Of a stretch of DNA of 64,000 nt, positions 24,490-37,000 are shown piece by piece (positions within the stretch are counted from its first letter, which is position 1; each line of letters starts with the position of its first letter). The stretch covers positions 647,501 to 711,500 of the forward strand of contig JAJGOT010000156.1 in the NCBI GenBank assembly GCA_022457155.1, read 5' to 3'. Made by a program: the position numbers and the translations under genes. Under the pieces are notes generated by a model, which saw only the letters and a program-made list of their open reading frames with translations, was not told where the DNA came from and did not search any database. Source of the DNA: Cladopsammia gracilis (lineage: Eukaryota; Cnidaria; Anthozoa; Scleractinia; Dendrophylliidae).

Positions 24490-25024
24490 ACAGTAAGTTC
24501 TGTCCCTTTAGTGTTCACAATGAAGATTTAAATGTAACAACGTTTGTGGAGTTGCCTCAAAGTTTACTGGTGTTGAAGTTTTAATATCGGAGGAAAAATA
24601 AATTATGATTTTGAAAGTTTATCTAACAGAAAAACAGCCATCTGCTTGTTCTTGGGTATGAAAAGCCACATGACCAGTTCTTTCATCCACGTAATAGGAC
24701 AAAATACACGCGCATGGAATTGTACGCTACCAATATGTGGCTTTTTGTTTCTCTGAGCTAGTGGAGTTCGAAATTCCGATACTGTCATTCAAGCCTCGCC
24801 AACCTGCTTGGTGTCTTTTTACACGTATTTATATTCACATAAAAACTTTTGTGTTTTCAAAAGCAGACCCAGTTGCAACTCGCGCGAAAATACAGTATTT
24901 CTCTTCTTTTGATGTTTGGATCTTTTTTATCCTCATCCCAATAACAAAAACAACGACGAGGTTATCTGTAGCTCTTTTCTTGTAGTCTTGCTTAGTATGT
25001 CCTAATCACATTTTCCTTTCGATG

Positions 25025-28000
25025 TCAATCCGCAGATTCAACTATCATCTGTTTTATTCCTTTACGTCCTCTCCGCGTTTTATATTCCATATAAGCCCGG
25101 CCTCCAAATATACTTAGTATCAGTCCAGCACCCATGGAAATGGCTATCCATGCCGCGAAACTAAGATAGGGGTCTGGGAAAAAACAGTGAAAGAAATACA
25201 AATTAATACCAAGTATGCGTGCGGACTGCGGTAAGTAACAAGGGTACACTCGACGGACACCGTTGTCGGATACTGGTTCTGTGATACAGGCACCAACACC
25301 TGAAAACTATTTTAAATTAATTTCAAATTGTGTGTAAATAACTAAAATAAGCAGGTCTACCGCTGACCACCCCGGTGTCGGATTAGGGTCTCCTATTGAC
25401 ACTTAATAAACTGAAACGGCTTGCTATTTTGGACACCCCGCCATTGCGGATACCCAGCTATTACGGACACACCGCCATTACGGATACCCAGCTATTACGG
25501 ACACACTCTTCTAAAGGACAACCCGCTATTACGAACCACCACTAACCGCTCTTACGGACACGCCGCTTTTACGAGATCCGCTTCGTTATGGATACCCCGC
25601 TATTACGAGACCCCCTTCATTACGGGCAGCCCACTTTTACGAACGGTACACCCTGTTATTATGGATACCCCGGTATTACTAAAACTCTGATATCGCTAAA
25701 ACGAAGACGGTGTATTTCCCCTCTCTCAGTGAAGAGCCACCTGCTTGTAGCTCAGGGACGGATCTGGGGGGGGGGGGGGGGCAGGGGGTGCGCACCCCCC
25801 CCCTCTGAGATGACCTGCATCTTTCTAATATAACTGGTATTCTGCAAAGAAAAGGAAAAAAAAACGTGGTTACGTCATTCCTTAGAGGTGCACCCCCTCC
25901 TAAGAAAAATTCTAGATCCGCGCCTGTAGCTACATCGCAAACATCCATCAGAACTAGAGCAAAGGGGCGTTGTGTGACCACCGTACTATAAATATCTCTT
26001 ACCTTGACTCTTTTCACAAATATAGGGTAACGCAATGTTGCAGTCCAGGTCACACCAGCTGATGACATCATTCCAACTCTTGATCTGCACGCAGTCCTCG
26101 CCTTTACACCGTTGAGGGGTTTTGAAAGGGTCGTAATGTCGATCATTCGGTTCATTGGTATCCCAGTTCAAGTAAGATGGTCTGTTGTTAAACTGCCCCT
26201 GGCCGATATCATTCCAAACGTATAAACCTGTAAAAATAAAACTTCACTCATGAAAAATGCTGTTGTTAATCGTGGTTTGAAATGCTTGCTTATTTTTGCA
26301 GTTGTTCCAATTACTATTTCCGGTTCCTGTTGCCAAGCGCATGCGCAGATTGAAGTAGTACCGGGATTTGAAGCATTGTTTCACTAAGTTTCTATCGGTT
26401 GTCTCACGATGTAGTCTCTTTAGGTGTGCATGGCGACCTTGCGACGCTTACTGCTGTTCTATAGAGTGTTTTCACTGACGTCATATCAAAATTCAGAAGC
26501 AGTTTTCGATTCTAAAATGTTTATGAAATTGTAGAGAGTTTAAAACTACACATCCGGGCCAAATTTTGAAGCGCAAGAGCATTTCATTCAAGAGTTATAG
26601 GCGAATGAGTATAGACATTTTTAGTAAGAAATGTATGGAGCGGCCATCTTGGTGTCCCACTTAGGGACACCAACATGGCGGCCAAAAATTTAAAGACTTT
26701 AAAGTCTTAATAACACCTAAATCTCATTACAAAATATTGTATTCACTATAAGAGGCATGAAATCGGCTTATAAGCATCTATAATTCATTAATAACTTTCA
26801 ACTAGTTCAATTTTGTTTATTTTCACGGCTTTTCTGAAATAGCGTGACGAATTGCGTGGCACATTTACAACCTTTATAAATCGAAAACGAGACATCGTTA
26901 AAACCTGAAACTTTTTGTGAAAGATTATAACACTGGTATCCACATACCATGTTAGAAACAGCTTTGTAGGATGTATACTTTAGATTTTTTAATTTTTATG
27001 ACGTCATGTGAAAACACACTATATCAGAAGATAGAGTCGACTGGATGTATCACACACTCTATGTATCACTGTTATTGTTTTGTGTTGCATCTAGTCGATT
27101 CCATCGCCTGATGAAGTCTCGCAGCAAGCACCCAAAACGTCGCGATTGTCGGAAGGTCATACGGATGCTTCCTATCACGATCTTTTGACATCATTCTATT
27201 GAAATGCAAGTCACTTCCAACATTTTCATTTTATCCCAAACGCAAAGTTTAGAAAATATATCAATTAAAACTATTATTTGGCATTTAGATGCTCTTATAG
27301 TTTTTACTTTCAATACATTTTTTACTTTTAAGTATCAACGCACCAGCCTCCACCCTGTCGTTGAGTCCAGTCCAAATGTTCATTTTTATCAAGCTTCCAA
27401 TAAACTTGTTTTCTGATGAACTCGATATCATTACCAAAGTGCTGTTTTTACTCCGGCAGCCTTTTTGGGCCCAGTCCCAATTAACAGCATCGCGAACATA
27501 CAGGTAGCATTTGCCATTCTGACACCTCCAGCCCGGTAGATCTGGAAACGAGAAAGTAACAATCAGCTTTTTGCCATCGGACCCCAAACTTGTACCCAGT
27601 CGCCATTTATTTATTTTATTCGAAAAGGAATATGGGAAGGAAAATTGACGCGTGTAAAGGCACTTGGGAAGGAGGGAGAAAGATGCACCGCGAACTCACT
27701 AAATCCTTCCCATCAATCACAGCGCGAATACAGAGAAGCGACAGCGTACGAGTCCGACCAGGCTTGGGTTAGACAGATTCTGCTCAAAAATTGTTAAAAA
27801 CTTGCTCAAAAATATCCCCAAAAGTTGCTCAAAAGTTGCTTAAAATCGAGAAAGTTGCTGTAAAAATTTAAACAGTTTCTTGCTGACATAATAACTCTAA
27901 TTATATACTGCAACTCCCTCCTTGTTTACTAATTTCTAAATCGCAAAGTGACACGGCCTAATAAACAAGAGACATGCTGCTAACAAAGCCAATAATACAT

Positions 28001-31000
28001 GTTGCGGTTAAATTTGAGTATTTGACCTTCCTTCAAATTCATCCGTTCTATTATTACAATGTATGGAAATTAATGGTAATATGAAGTTTTAATATTGATA
28101 GAATGGGAAAAGATAGCTGATCTTATCACAAGATACCAGGAACATTAACACAGGAAGCCCATTCTGGGAATGGAGTCACATCCGGCACATCCGTATTTGG
28201 AATCTATCAGCACATGGTACACAACCGATCAAAAAAGCAGAGATTTTCTAGTGAAATTCTTGTGAAATTCCAAAAAAAACGTAATAAAATACCAATTAGT
28301 TATCAATTTGATTAAAAGATTGTGAAAATATGCCAAAAAATATGCGAACTTTTAGAAAAGATGCTCAGAATCGAAAAAAGTTGCTCAAAAGTTGCCGAGC
28401 AGAATCTGTCTAGGCCTAGACCGGGCCCCTTGAGAAGTCTGGATCCAGGTAACTGGTCCTCATACCCAGGCTCCGGTAGCCTGCGTAGGAATGGGGAACT
28501 ACTCACTAATTAAACTCATTCTCGTCCCCAGAGCCGCTTGGCCCTCTTAACCGCCGGAACCTGAGTACGAGAGCCAAGGGGCTCCTTGGCTCTCGTACTC
28601 AGGTTCCGGCGGTTAAGAGGGCCAAGCGGCTCTGGGGACGAGAATGTAAATAAACTCATCTACAATATCACCTGTTTCAGAATTCTTCTGGCACGCATAA
28701 GCCATATGCGCTTTGCAAACCACGTCATTCCATTTCTTGTTTGTGTATTTCATTTCCACGCAGTTCTCGACGTTACATTGCCCGTTGAAGTTATTTGGTT
28801 CAGGGTTCTCTGGATCGCTCTTGTCCCAAGCGAAAAAGTTCGGCTCGTTATACTTGTTGTAATTCCAAAGAAATTTGGCTTCAGTGCTTCTGTCGTTTAA
28901 TCCTATCCACGCACCATGCCCTGATTTGAGAAGACTGCCTACAAAGCTAAAAAGAAAAAGGAGGATTCAAAATAAATTGAGGCTTAATAATCTCATATGG
29001 CTCGCATGTCACGCAATTTTGGTGATTCCGCGACACTAGATCACGCTGCTAATAAAAGGCGGTTTTGTCACGCTTCGTCGCTATCCGCTATCCGAGGCCC
29101 CCGCAAACGAGGAAACACTGTTGCGGAAACATTTCTTCTCAGAATGTTTCTTGGGCGCACAAACGAGCGAGAAACAATGTTTCCTAGCCGCGCAAACGAA
29201 AAAACATTATACTGGGAAACAAATGCGCGCTGGTATATGGGATACGGCACTGCGAATGCTCAATTTATGAAGTGCAGTCCGGAGCAGTCCTCGCGACCCT
29301 GAAATCTAGGCAACATTGTTTCCTCGGCGCGCAAACGGGGAAACCGTTTGTTGAAAAAACAAAATGTTTCTGAAAAAATTCAGAAACATTTTTTGTTTCT
29401 CGGAAGCAAAAAACGTTTCCGCAACAAATGTTTCCTGTCCGCGCAAACGGGAAAAAATTAGGGAAACAATGTTTACGCAACAATGTTTCCGCAACAATGT
29501 TTCCTCGTTTGCGGAGGCCTTCAATACTGTCACGCTAGGGTGTTAATTGGCTTTCTTCAATGACACCCCTTCGTTAAACAATTTGTTGACGTAATCTTTA
29601 TTAATTAGGCCGGTTAATAAATTAGTGTTTCTGACGTGAAATAATTAAACTGCAGATACCCCGCTCCGAAATGGCTGGGTATATATTGCTGTTGCAAATT
29701 TACAGCCTGATTTTAGCTGTAATGCGAGATTACATAACTGTTTATAAGGATTGCCTTGTGGGTAAGTCGAACGAATCTCTTTTTGGTTTGATTATAAAGA
29801 ATCCTTGAGTTTTTGAGTCTCGATTTCCATCTTGCGATCATCATTTCTCAGGTCAGTTTTTCACAGCAAAAAATTTCCAATCCGTCAAAGTATATTTTAT
29901 CTTTGAAACATCATGATGACAAGAAACTCACAGTTAAACACAATGTTACACACATGATCAAAAAGGATCTTTATCTTCAAAGAATGTTTTTGTGAGTTCA
30001 ACTTCAGCTGGTTGAAGCATTTGATTTCTACCATAACTTGAAAAATATCGTGCGCTCTAGAATTTCACAGCAATAGGTTAACCGTGTACGTGATCAAAAT
30101 AACTGCACCTAAATAAACTTACAAGTTGAAAGCATTTCTACGGGTGGGTTACTTAAGCAAATTTTCATTAATTTTTTTCATTTTTGATGCGATTAAAAGA
30201 TCAGTAGAATATGTTTTAACTTTCATCCTATTCCTCTACCAATTAAATACGATGACGTAGTATATAGGTAGATAATTAGAGGTTCTAGAGAAGTGATATA
30301 TTAATTAAATTGATGACGTAGTAGGTACGTAGATAATTAGAGGTCCTAGAGAAGTGATACATTAATTAAATTGATGACGTAGCAGGCACGTAGATAATTA
30401 CAGGTCCCAGAATATATTAACAGCTAATAATAGATTTTCTGTAATTAGCCAATTAATTCTCGTGCTCCCCCACAAAAAATAACACCTGCTCGCGCGACAG
30501 GACGGCAGAAGGAAGAGGACGATAAAATGTTCTTGTGTGATAAGAGTGACAGCTAATTACTGACGTGTTTTGACCCATTCTCCAGTTAACATTGCTGTGC
30601 TGTGGTCGTTGACTACATGAACAACGAAGAGAAGGCTTGCCAAACATAATTACTGTCACGCTGATCACACAATATTTTGCCGACGTCCTCTTCCAACTGC
30701 CGCCCTGTTGCGTAAGTTCACTATTTTCCGGGGTGTCTCGAGTTTGCGACGATTCGCACAGACGATGTTTAGCGCAATTAGGTTGCACGAAAGGTTGATG
30801 CCAGGTGACATGAGCGCGCGGACAATTATCAGCGCAATTTTCACGTTACCAACACGTTGCGAATTTTTGAGTCGGCTTCAAAAACGTGCAACATGTTGCC
30901 ACAAAAGAATGTTGTGTTAAAAAGCTTATTCGCGGTGTTTGACTTCCGTGCGCCCTCATCAACTTTTGTGCGCTGTCATCGACTGACTTGCACCCTCACA

Positions 31001-34000
31001 AAACTTGAACTCTCCTCAACTAACGTCAACTCTCGTTTTCGTTTGACCTGGCCTTCAGCAAGATAGTCATTGCTTCAGTCAGTCAGTCAGTCAGTCAATC
31101 AGTTAGATATTTAGTCAGTTACTTTAAATCAGTCACTCACTTTGTCAATCAGACTTATTAGTTAAGCTTGGTCAGTCAGTCAGTCAGATTACTAGTTGTA
31201 AGTACACCAGGAGCTGTGTTGGATTAAATGGAGCTATCGTTTGTTTGACGATGTAGTCACGTTTGATATGGATCTACAAAGATGATGATGTGATTCTATA
31301 AAGCTGCAACGGAAGATGGAGCTTTAAAGTAAATTACATGATCTAGGAAGACACACTCCTCCAGTGTACCACCCCCAAACCTAAAATGCATTTTTCTTAC
31401 AGCATACTACTGGATAGCAACTACGTTGTTCCTCGTTGCCTCGTTAGTTAACGTTGAGGTAGGGACACAAAGAAAACAAAGAGGAAGAAATGGAAGGTAA
31501 ATAGATGATTTGCACGTTGAATGAAGGCGCGAGTAACTAACGGGACTTTATATTACACTGCAGCAATGTACCCCGGGGTGGTATTCCGCAAATGTTTGAG
31601 CGGGTTTGTGCCGCTGGGACTCGGAGACCCTTAACCTATACTTGACCATTTTAGCCGCATTTTGCGACCCTATTCTAGAGTAAACACCGAAAAACCCTAC
31701 CCTATCCTAGACCTATTCCAGACTCGCTATTTTCCAGAAACTCGTTCACTATCACAGTCTAAGATGCCAGGGGTCAGTAAAAATGCCGTGCTGGCCGCCG
31801 TACCGATTTTTAAATGTCATTTGCCAGTAAACCTCGTCTAGACTAAATTCTTCATGCAACTGATCAGTTTTGCGGAAAATGATACCCTATTCTCGACCAA
31901 AAATCTCTGATTATTATACCCTATCCCAGACTAAACTGCCTGAAAACTATACCCTTCACAACGGCACATACCTATATAGTTCATATATGGGAGTACCCCC
32001 CACCACCTCCCCCCCGGGCAATGTACCCAACAATGAATTTATAAATGAGTGGGTTCTAACTGCTACACGAAATTTTACACTCAGTTAGCCGCGGAGAGTC
32101 TTATTAATGTTATAAATCTTATATAAGCTGTGGGATAAATATTTACCGAGAAACAGACAGTTTCAGTTAAAGGAAATGCTCAGGCTTTAACAAGATTCAG
32201 ACCCATGCATGACTTTTGTGATGTCAGGCATCTGTTAAGCAGCTGAGCAATGACATCGTAGAGAGAAAGCTATCATCAATTTACAGTGGAACATCCCAAC
32301 TCACTTTTGTTTAACATTCTTTCTGTAGTACCAAGTCGACGGTGATCCAAACAGCTGGGAATATATTGCTGTTTCACGTGTACAGCCTGATTTTAGCTGC
32401 AATGTATTATCAAATGCGAGATTGCATAGCTGATTACATGGATTTCCTTGTGGGTAAGTCAAACAAATCACTTTTTGTTTTCATCTTCATCTTGCGTTCA
32501 CGATATCTTCATTAGTAAGTTGGTCATAGAAAAACATTCCAACCGTCAAAACATGTTTCAAGCCTAACATATCATGGCAAGAAACGTACACTTAAACATT
32601 TGCGCATTCTAAAAAAAATTGGATTGGTGTCTCATAACTTGAAAAATATCGCGCGCTTTAGAATGTTACAGCAAAAGGTTAACTATGTACATGCGCAAAA
32701 TAGCTGTAGGTAAAGTTTAGGAACCTTACCTACGTAAAATACTTCTCCTCTTTTAGAATACCACTGGATAGCAAGCACGTTGTACGTCATTGCCGCGTTG
32801 GTTGCGGTAGCCGCGAAAGGTATTCGCAAACATAGAGGAGGAAATGGAAGGTAAGCAAATAATGTTTTTGGACGTTAAATAAACCTACGAAGACCGACAG
32901 AGTGCAAAATGTTTCCTGTAAGTAACACTTCACCAGCTGAGGATAGGAACACTCTATCAAAGTGTCTTACTTAGTATAATCTATTTACAGTTATACATGA
33001 TAAGTCATTTCCATTAAAATATTTCTTGCAGTACCACTACGACTGTGGTCCAAACAAGAACCCAGACAACAAGATTTCCCCTTTTCAAGAGCAACCTCTT
33101 GGTTAACACGCCGCTCATCAATCTTCGTGGTGACGAAGGCAACGGTCTGTTCTCTTGCTTATCTCGAACATTGCGGGATAATAATGTCCGCGTTTTGTTT
33201 TTGAATTCGCGGATCCGAGAACAAACCTCGGGTATAATTTGCCGAGTAGACAGTCCGATAACGATCGTGCTTCCGTCAAGTCTACGAAGTCGGAGATTGC
33301 TTGGTTTTGTCGCCGCGGTCCGGGCAACGAGCAGGAGTTCAAGATTCAAAATAGCCATTTCTAATCTGGAATTACCCAGCGAGGAGAGACAAGCGTTGCC
33401 TTGTGCCTCACCTACGTCATTCGTCACCAGAAACAGCAATGAAACATTTCTTTTGGATGTTCAACTCAATGACAAAGACGAAGCGAATTTCTTTAGATGT
33501 GTGGCAAGCGGCCTTGACCCCCAGCGAGGTAAATCTCACGGATCCAGACCCGAAGGATTGAAGGCCCAAGGACGACTCGTAGCCCACGGATCAAACCCTC
33601 GGAGATTCAGCCAGGCACTAGGCGGCGCTGACTTTAAGGGATGTAAGGATAAGGGACTATTCGAAGTCCAGGGACTCATTCCCCAGGTCGCCAGTCAAGC
33701 ACCAAGCGGTAATTACCCTAGGGGACACAAACCACAGGGATTCAAGACCCTGAGTTGCAACCGAGCAACAGGTAGCAATGACCTGAGAGGATTGAAGTCT
33801 TTAGGAGACAACCAAGCACACCAAAGTGGAGATAATCCAAGGGAAGACCATTCCCCAGAATACAGAAGAGTACAATTCGGAAGGCAGTTTGGAAAACCGT
33901 GGAGTTTGTCTTTATCGAACATATTCTCTGCTGTGTCGTCCTCTGCTGTCCCTCGCAACAAGCCTACCTTGTGCCCTAACACCTTCAAAATGGCTTGGCT

Positions 34001-37000
34001 CCGTGCCGTAATGTTAATGGTGCAATATTCACAAAATGTTTGCGGCACAGCACATGTGCCAATCGATAAGGACGAGCCAGCAGTGTACCGTGCTGAAAAC
34101 GAGGCAGCAGTGCAAACCACTCAAGTAAAGAAGACCGTAATCAACAAAGGTCCTATGAACGCCGGTGATTTCAAGTCTGGACAAAGTGATGGTATTGAAG
34201 TAAATAGTACCTTGTGCCCTAACACCTTCAAAATGGCTTGGCTCCGTGCCGTAACGTTAATGGTGCAATATTTACAAAATGGTTACGGCAAAGCACAGGT
34301 GCCAATCGATAAGGACGAGCCAACAGTGTACCGTGCTGAAAACGAGGCAGCAGTGCAAACCACTCAAGTAAAGAAGACCGTAATCAACAAAGGTCCTATG
34401 AACGCCGGTGATTTCAAGTCTTGGCAAAGTGATGGTATTGAAGTGAATAGTACCTTGTGCCCTAACACCTTCAAAATGGCTTGGCTCCGTGCAGTAACAT
34501 TAATGGTGCAATATTTACAAAATGTCTGCGGCACAGCACATGTGCCAATCGGTAACGACGAGCCAGCAGTGGTCCGTGCTGAAAATGAGGCAGTGCAAAC
34601 CACTCAAGTAAAGAAGACCGTAATCAACAAAGGTCCTATGAACGCCGGTGATTTTAAGTCTGGGCAAAATAATGGCATTGAAGTGAATGGTATTCAAGAA
34701 GAAGATGAAGAAGACTGTGCAAAAATAGAAGAAGACTACGAGAATGAACCAATCTTAGATCAGTTAGAAATAGAAGACGAAGATCAGTTGGATATTGTTC
34801 TACAAGATGCACAGGACGCTTTACAAAACGGAAACAATGGCATCGTGGGAAATGGTGTCCCTGTTGAACCCTTGCTACCTGGTAACCTGCATGGATACCA
34901 GGCTCATCCACCGCCCCTTGACGAAGCTCCAGGGGGTCCAGGAGCACCACATGCACCGCTTGTTCAAATTCTGCCCGCTTGGTTACTGGAATATCAAGCA
35001 AATCTAGCCAATCTCCATGCTCAAGCTCAGCAGGGACCCCAGGAAAATCCTGGACTGAATGAAGAGGCTCCTTTAGGACAGGGACCGGCACAGGCAAACC
35101 AAGCAAATCTCCCACTGAACCAACAGGGAAACCAAGAAAATGTGGAGTTGCAAGACGAAGTTAATGAGAATCAAGGAGCTCCTGATAATCCAATCGAACA
35201 CGCACAACAACATGACCAACCAGCCGGTCCACATGTCAATGAAAATGGCGAACACGTCATCGGTGCTGATGCGCCCGAAAATGCTCCCGATCACGCTCCT
35301 GTTCACGGGGATGTTCCTGTGCCGGTGCCACAGGCTGAGCAGCAACATCCACAGCATGTCCACGCTAGCGGGCCGCGGAATAGGCTGATCGCTGCTGTTA
35401 GATATGTGAAACGCAAGCTGAGGAGACGTCACCATAGTACTGGCGCAATGTACACTCCTGGAGCGCCAAGGGAAGAACGTTCTCCACTTGGTCTAGAAGA
35501 GGCTCCGGCATTTCAAGGAGGTTTTATCGTACAACATGACGATGAAGACGGCATGGAGGAGGAGAGAAGAGCGAGATGTTTTGCTGGTTGTTTCGGTTTC
35601 CTTTTCCGCCGCTGGTCAGGCGCTGCAGTGCAGGAGTATCCCCTGCTGAATGAACAGGCTCAGGAATTTGAGGAAGCAGTCGCAAACGATGAAGATTTCC
35701 AAGAAGAAAACAATGCAGTGGAAGAACACATGGAGGCAAATGAACCTCACATGGAAGAAATTAATATAATTCAAATAGAGTAATCTCTTCCTTGTGGGTT
35801 TTTTTTTCTATGTTTCCTTTATTGAACGTAGAAAATAACTTATGTATTGTAACAATACGATTTACATTCACATATATGTTACATTTTTGTAATAAAAAAC
35901 AATGTTTTAGCTATGACATAAAAGATGTGCTTGTTTATCGTGTTGGTTTGATAGCTTGCTTTAGAGCGGTTTTTAATTGAGTGTCGTAAAACCAACTGGC
36001 CAATCACAAGAGACGCAGACAATCCCATCCAATCAGAACCAATCAGAACTCAAAGCAAATACGTGTCGCCGGCGTCAAGCGCGGGAAAACGCGTGCGGAC
36101 AAATCACGATTGGTTTTGGTTTTATTGCTGATTGGTTGAAAAAGTGGCACGAGGTTTTTTAGCCAATCACAAGTCGTAGCAATGCAAAACCAAAGCAATC
36201 GCGAAATTGCTTCAGACACTCAATCGAAAACCGCTCTATTCATGTTTGTCTCACGATGCACCTTTATTTATATATCATAATTCGCAAAGCTTAAGTACAT
36301 CACTGCGAATATGTAAAAATAAAAAGCAAAACAAGATAAATGAAAATGAAAAATAAACAAACACATTGGCAGTCATTAACTTATCTGTACATCTCAACTA
36401 GTGCAGATTTAAATGCACTAAGTGTCGGCATCTCGATTATATGGTCTGGCAGCATGTTCCACTCCTTAATAGTTCTCGTATAGAAACTGAATTTATATGT
36501 ATTGCTGAAACTACCCATATTAATAAAGCGCTTTGGGTGACACAATCTAGTGATACGGGTAGGTTTCTGGATGTAGGAGGGCAGTTCAATAGATATCAAG
36601 CCATTTACGATTTGGTACTGTTGATTATGCTGTACAAGGAGGTTTTAAATTTGGAGTCTGCAGATGAACGCCTAACGTTTGACCATTCAATACTTTCCTA
36701 TGGTATTGTTTAGTATGCTGTCCAAAGTAGTGTTAACCAACGGGATGTGAATGAAATTCTAAAAGTGCGGCCATCATGTGGAAGCTTCTGCACAGCATTT
36801 TCACTTGGTGCTATTTGTATCATGATATCGAATGAATTTTGAGATTTTTCTTTGGCTATGTTCACACTTGGTGCCCGAGCACCGGTTCCCGAGTACGATT
36901 ATCGCACTAATGTGAACACACCTTTTTTTCAAGTATCCACGCCAGAATTCGGGCACGGGCACCGTGCCCGAGTACAAGGTCGAGACCTTGTACTCGGGCA

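Noticed and set aside
25679..26155. 158-codon minus-strand open frame overlapping lectin exon 7
   Set aside because: Its left half runs through a MITE and its right half is an out-of-frame reading of the exon whose correct frame gives EPN and WND motifs.
27108..27150. CTGATGA followed by CAAAACGTCG, hammerhead-like
   Set aside because: GAAA is replaced by AAAA and no stem II can be drawn; at best a dead Penelope-like tail.
28586..28900. 104-codon plus-strand open frame
   Set aside because: It is antisense to receptor exon 5 and runs into the 63-bp palindrome.
30238..30418. CRISPR-like regular repeats
   Set aside because: The three 61-bp units are direct tandem copies without spacers, in animal DNA; a plain minisatellite.
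34015..34100. Reading the repeated MAWLRAVMLMVQY segment as internal signal peptides of separate genes
   Set aside because: The three copies lie in one uninterrupted frame without stops, promoters or splice sites between them.
33014..35739. Open frames antisense to, or in other frames of, the large exon of the nested gene
   Set aside because: The plus-strand frame continues through the whole exon, joins upstream exons in phase and carries the repeats in frame; the others are shadows.
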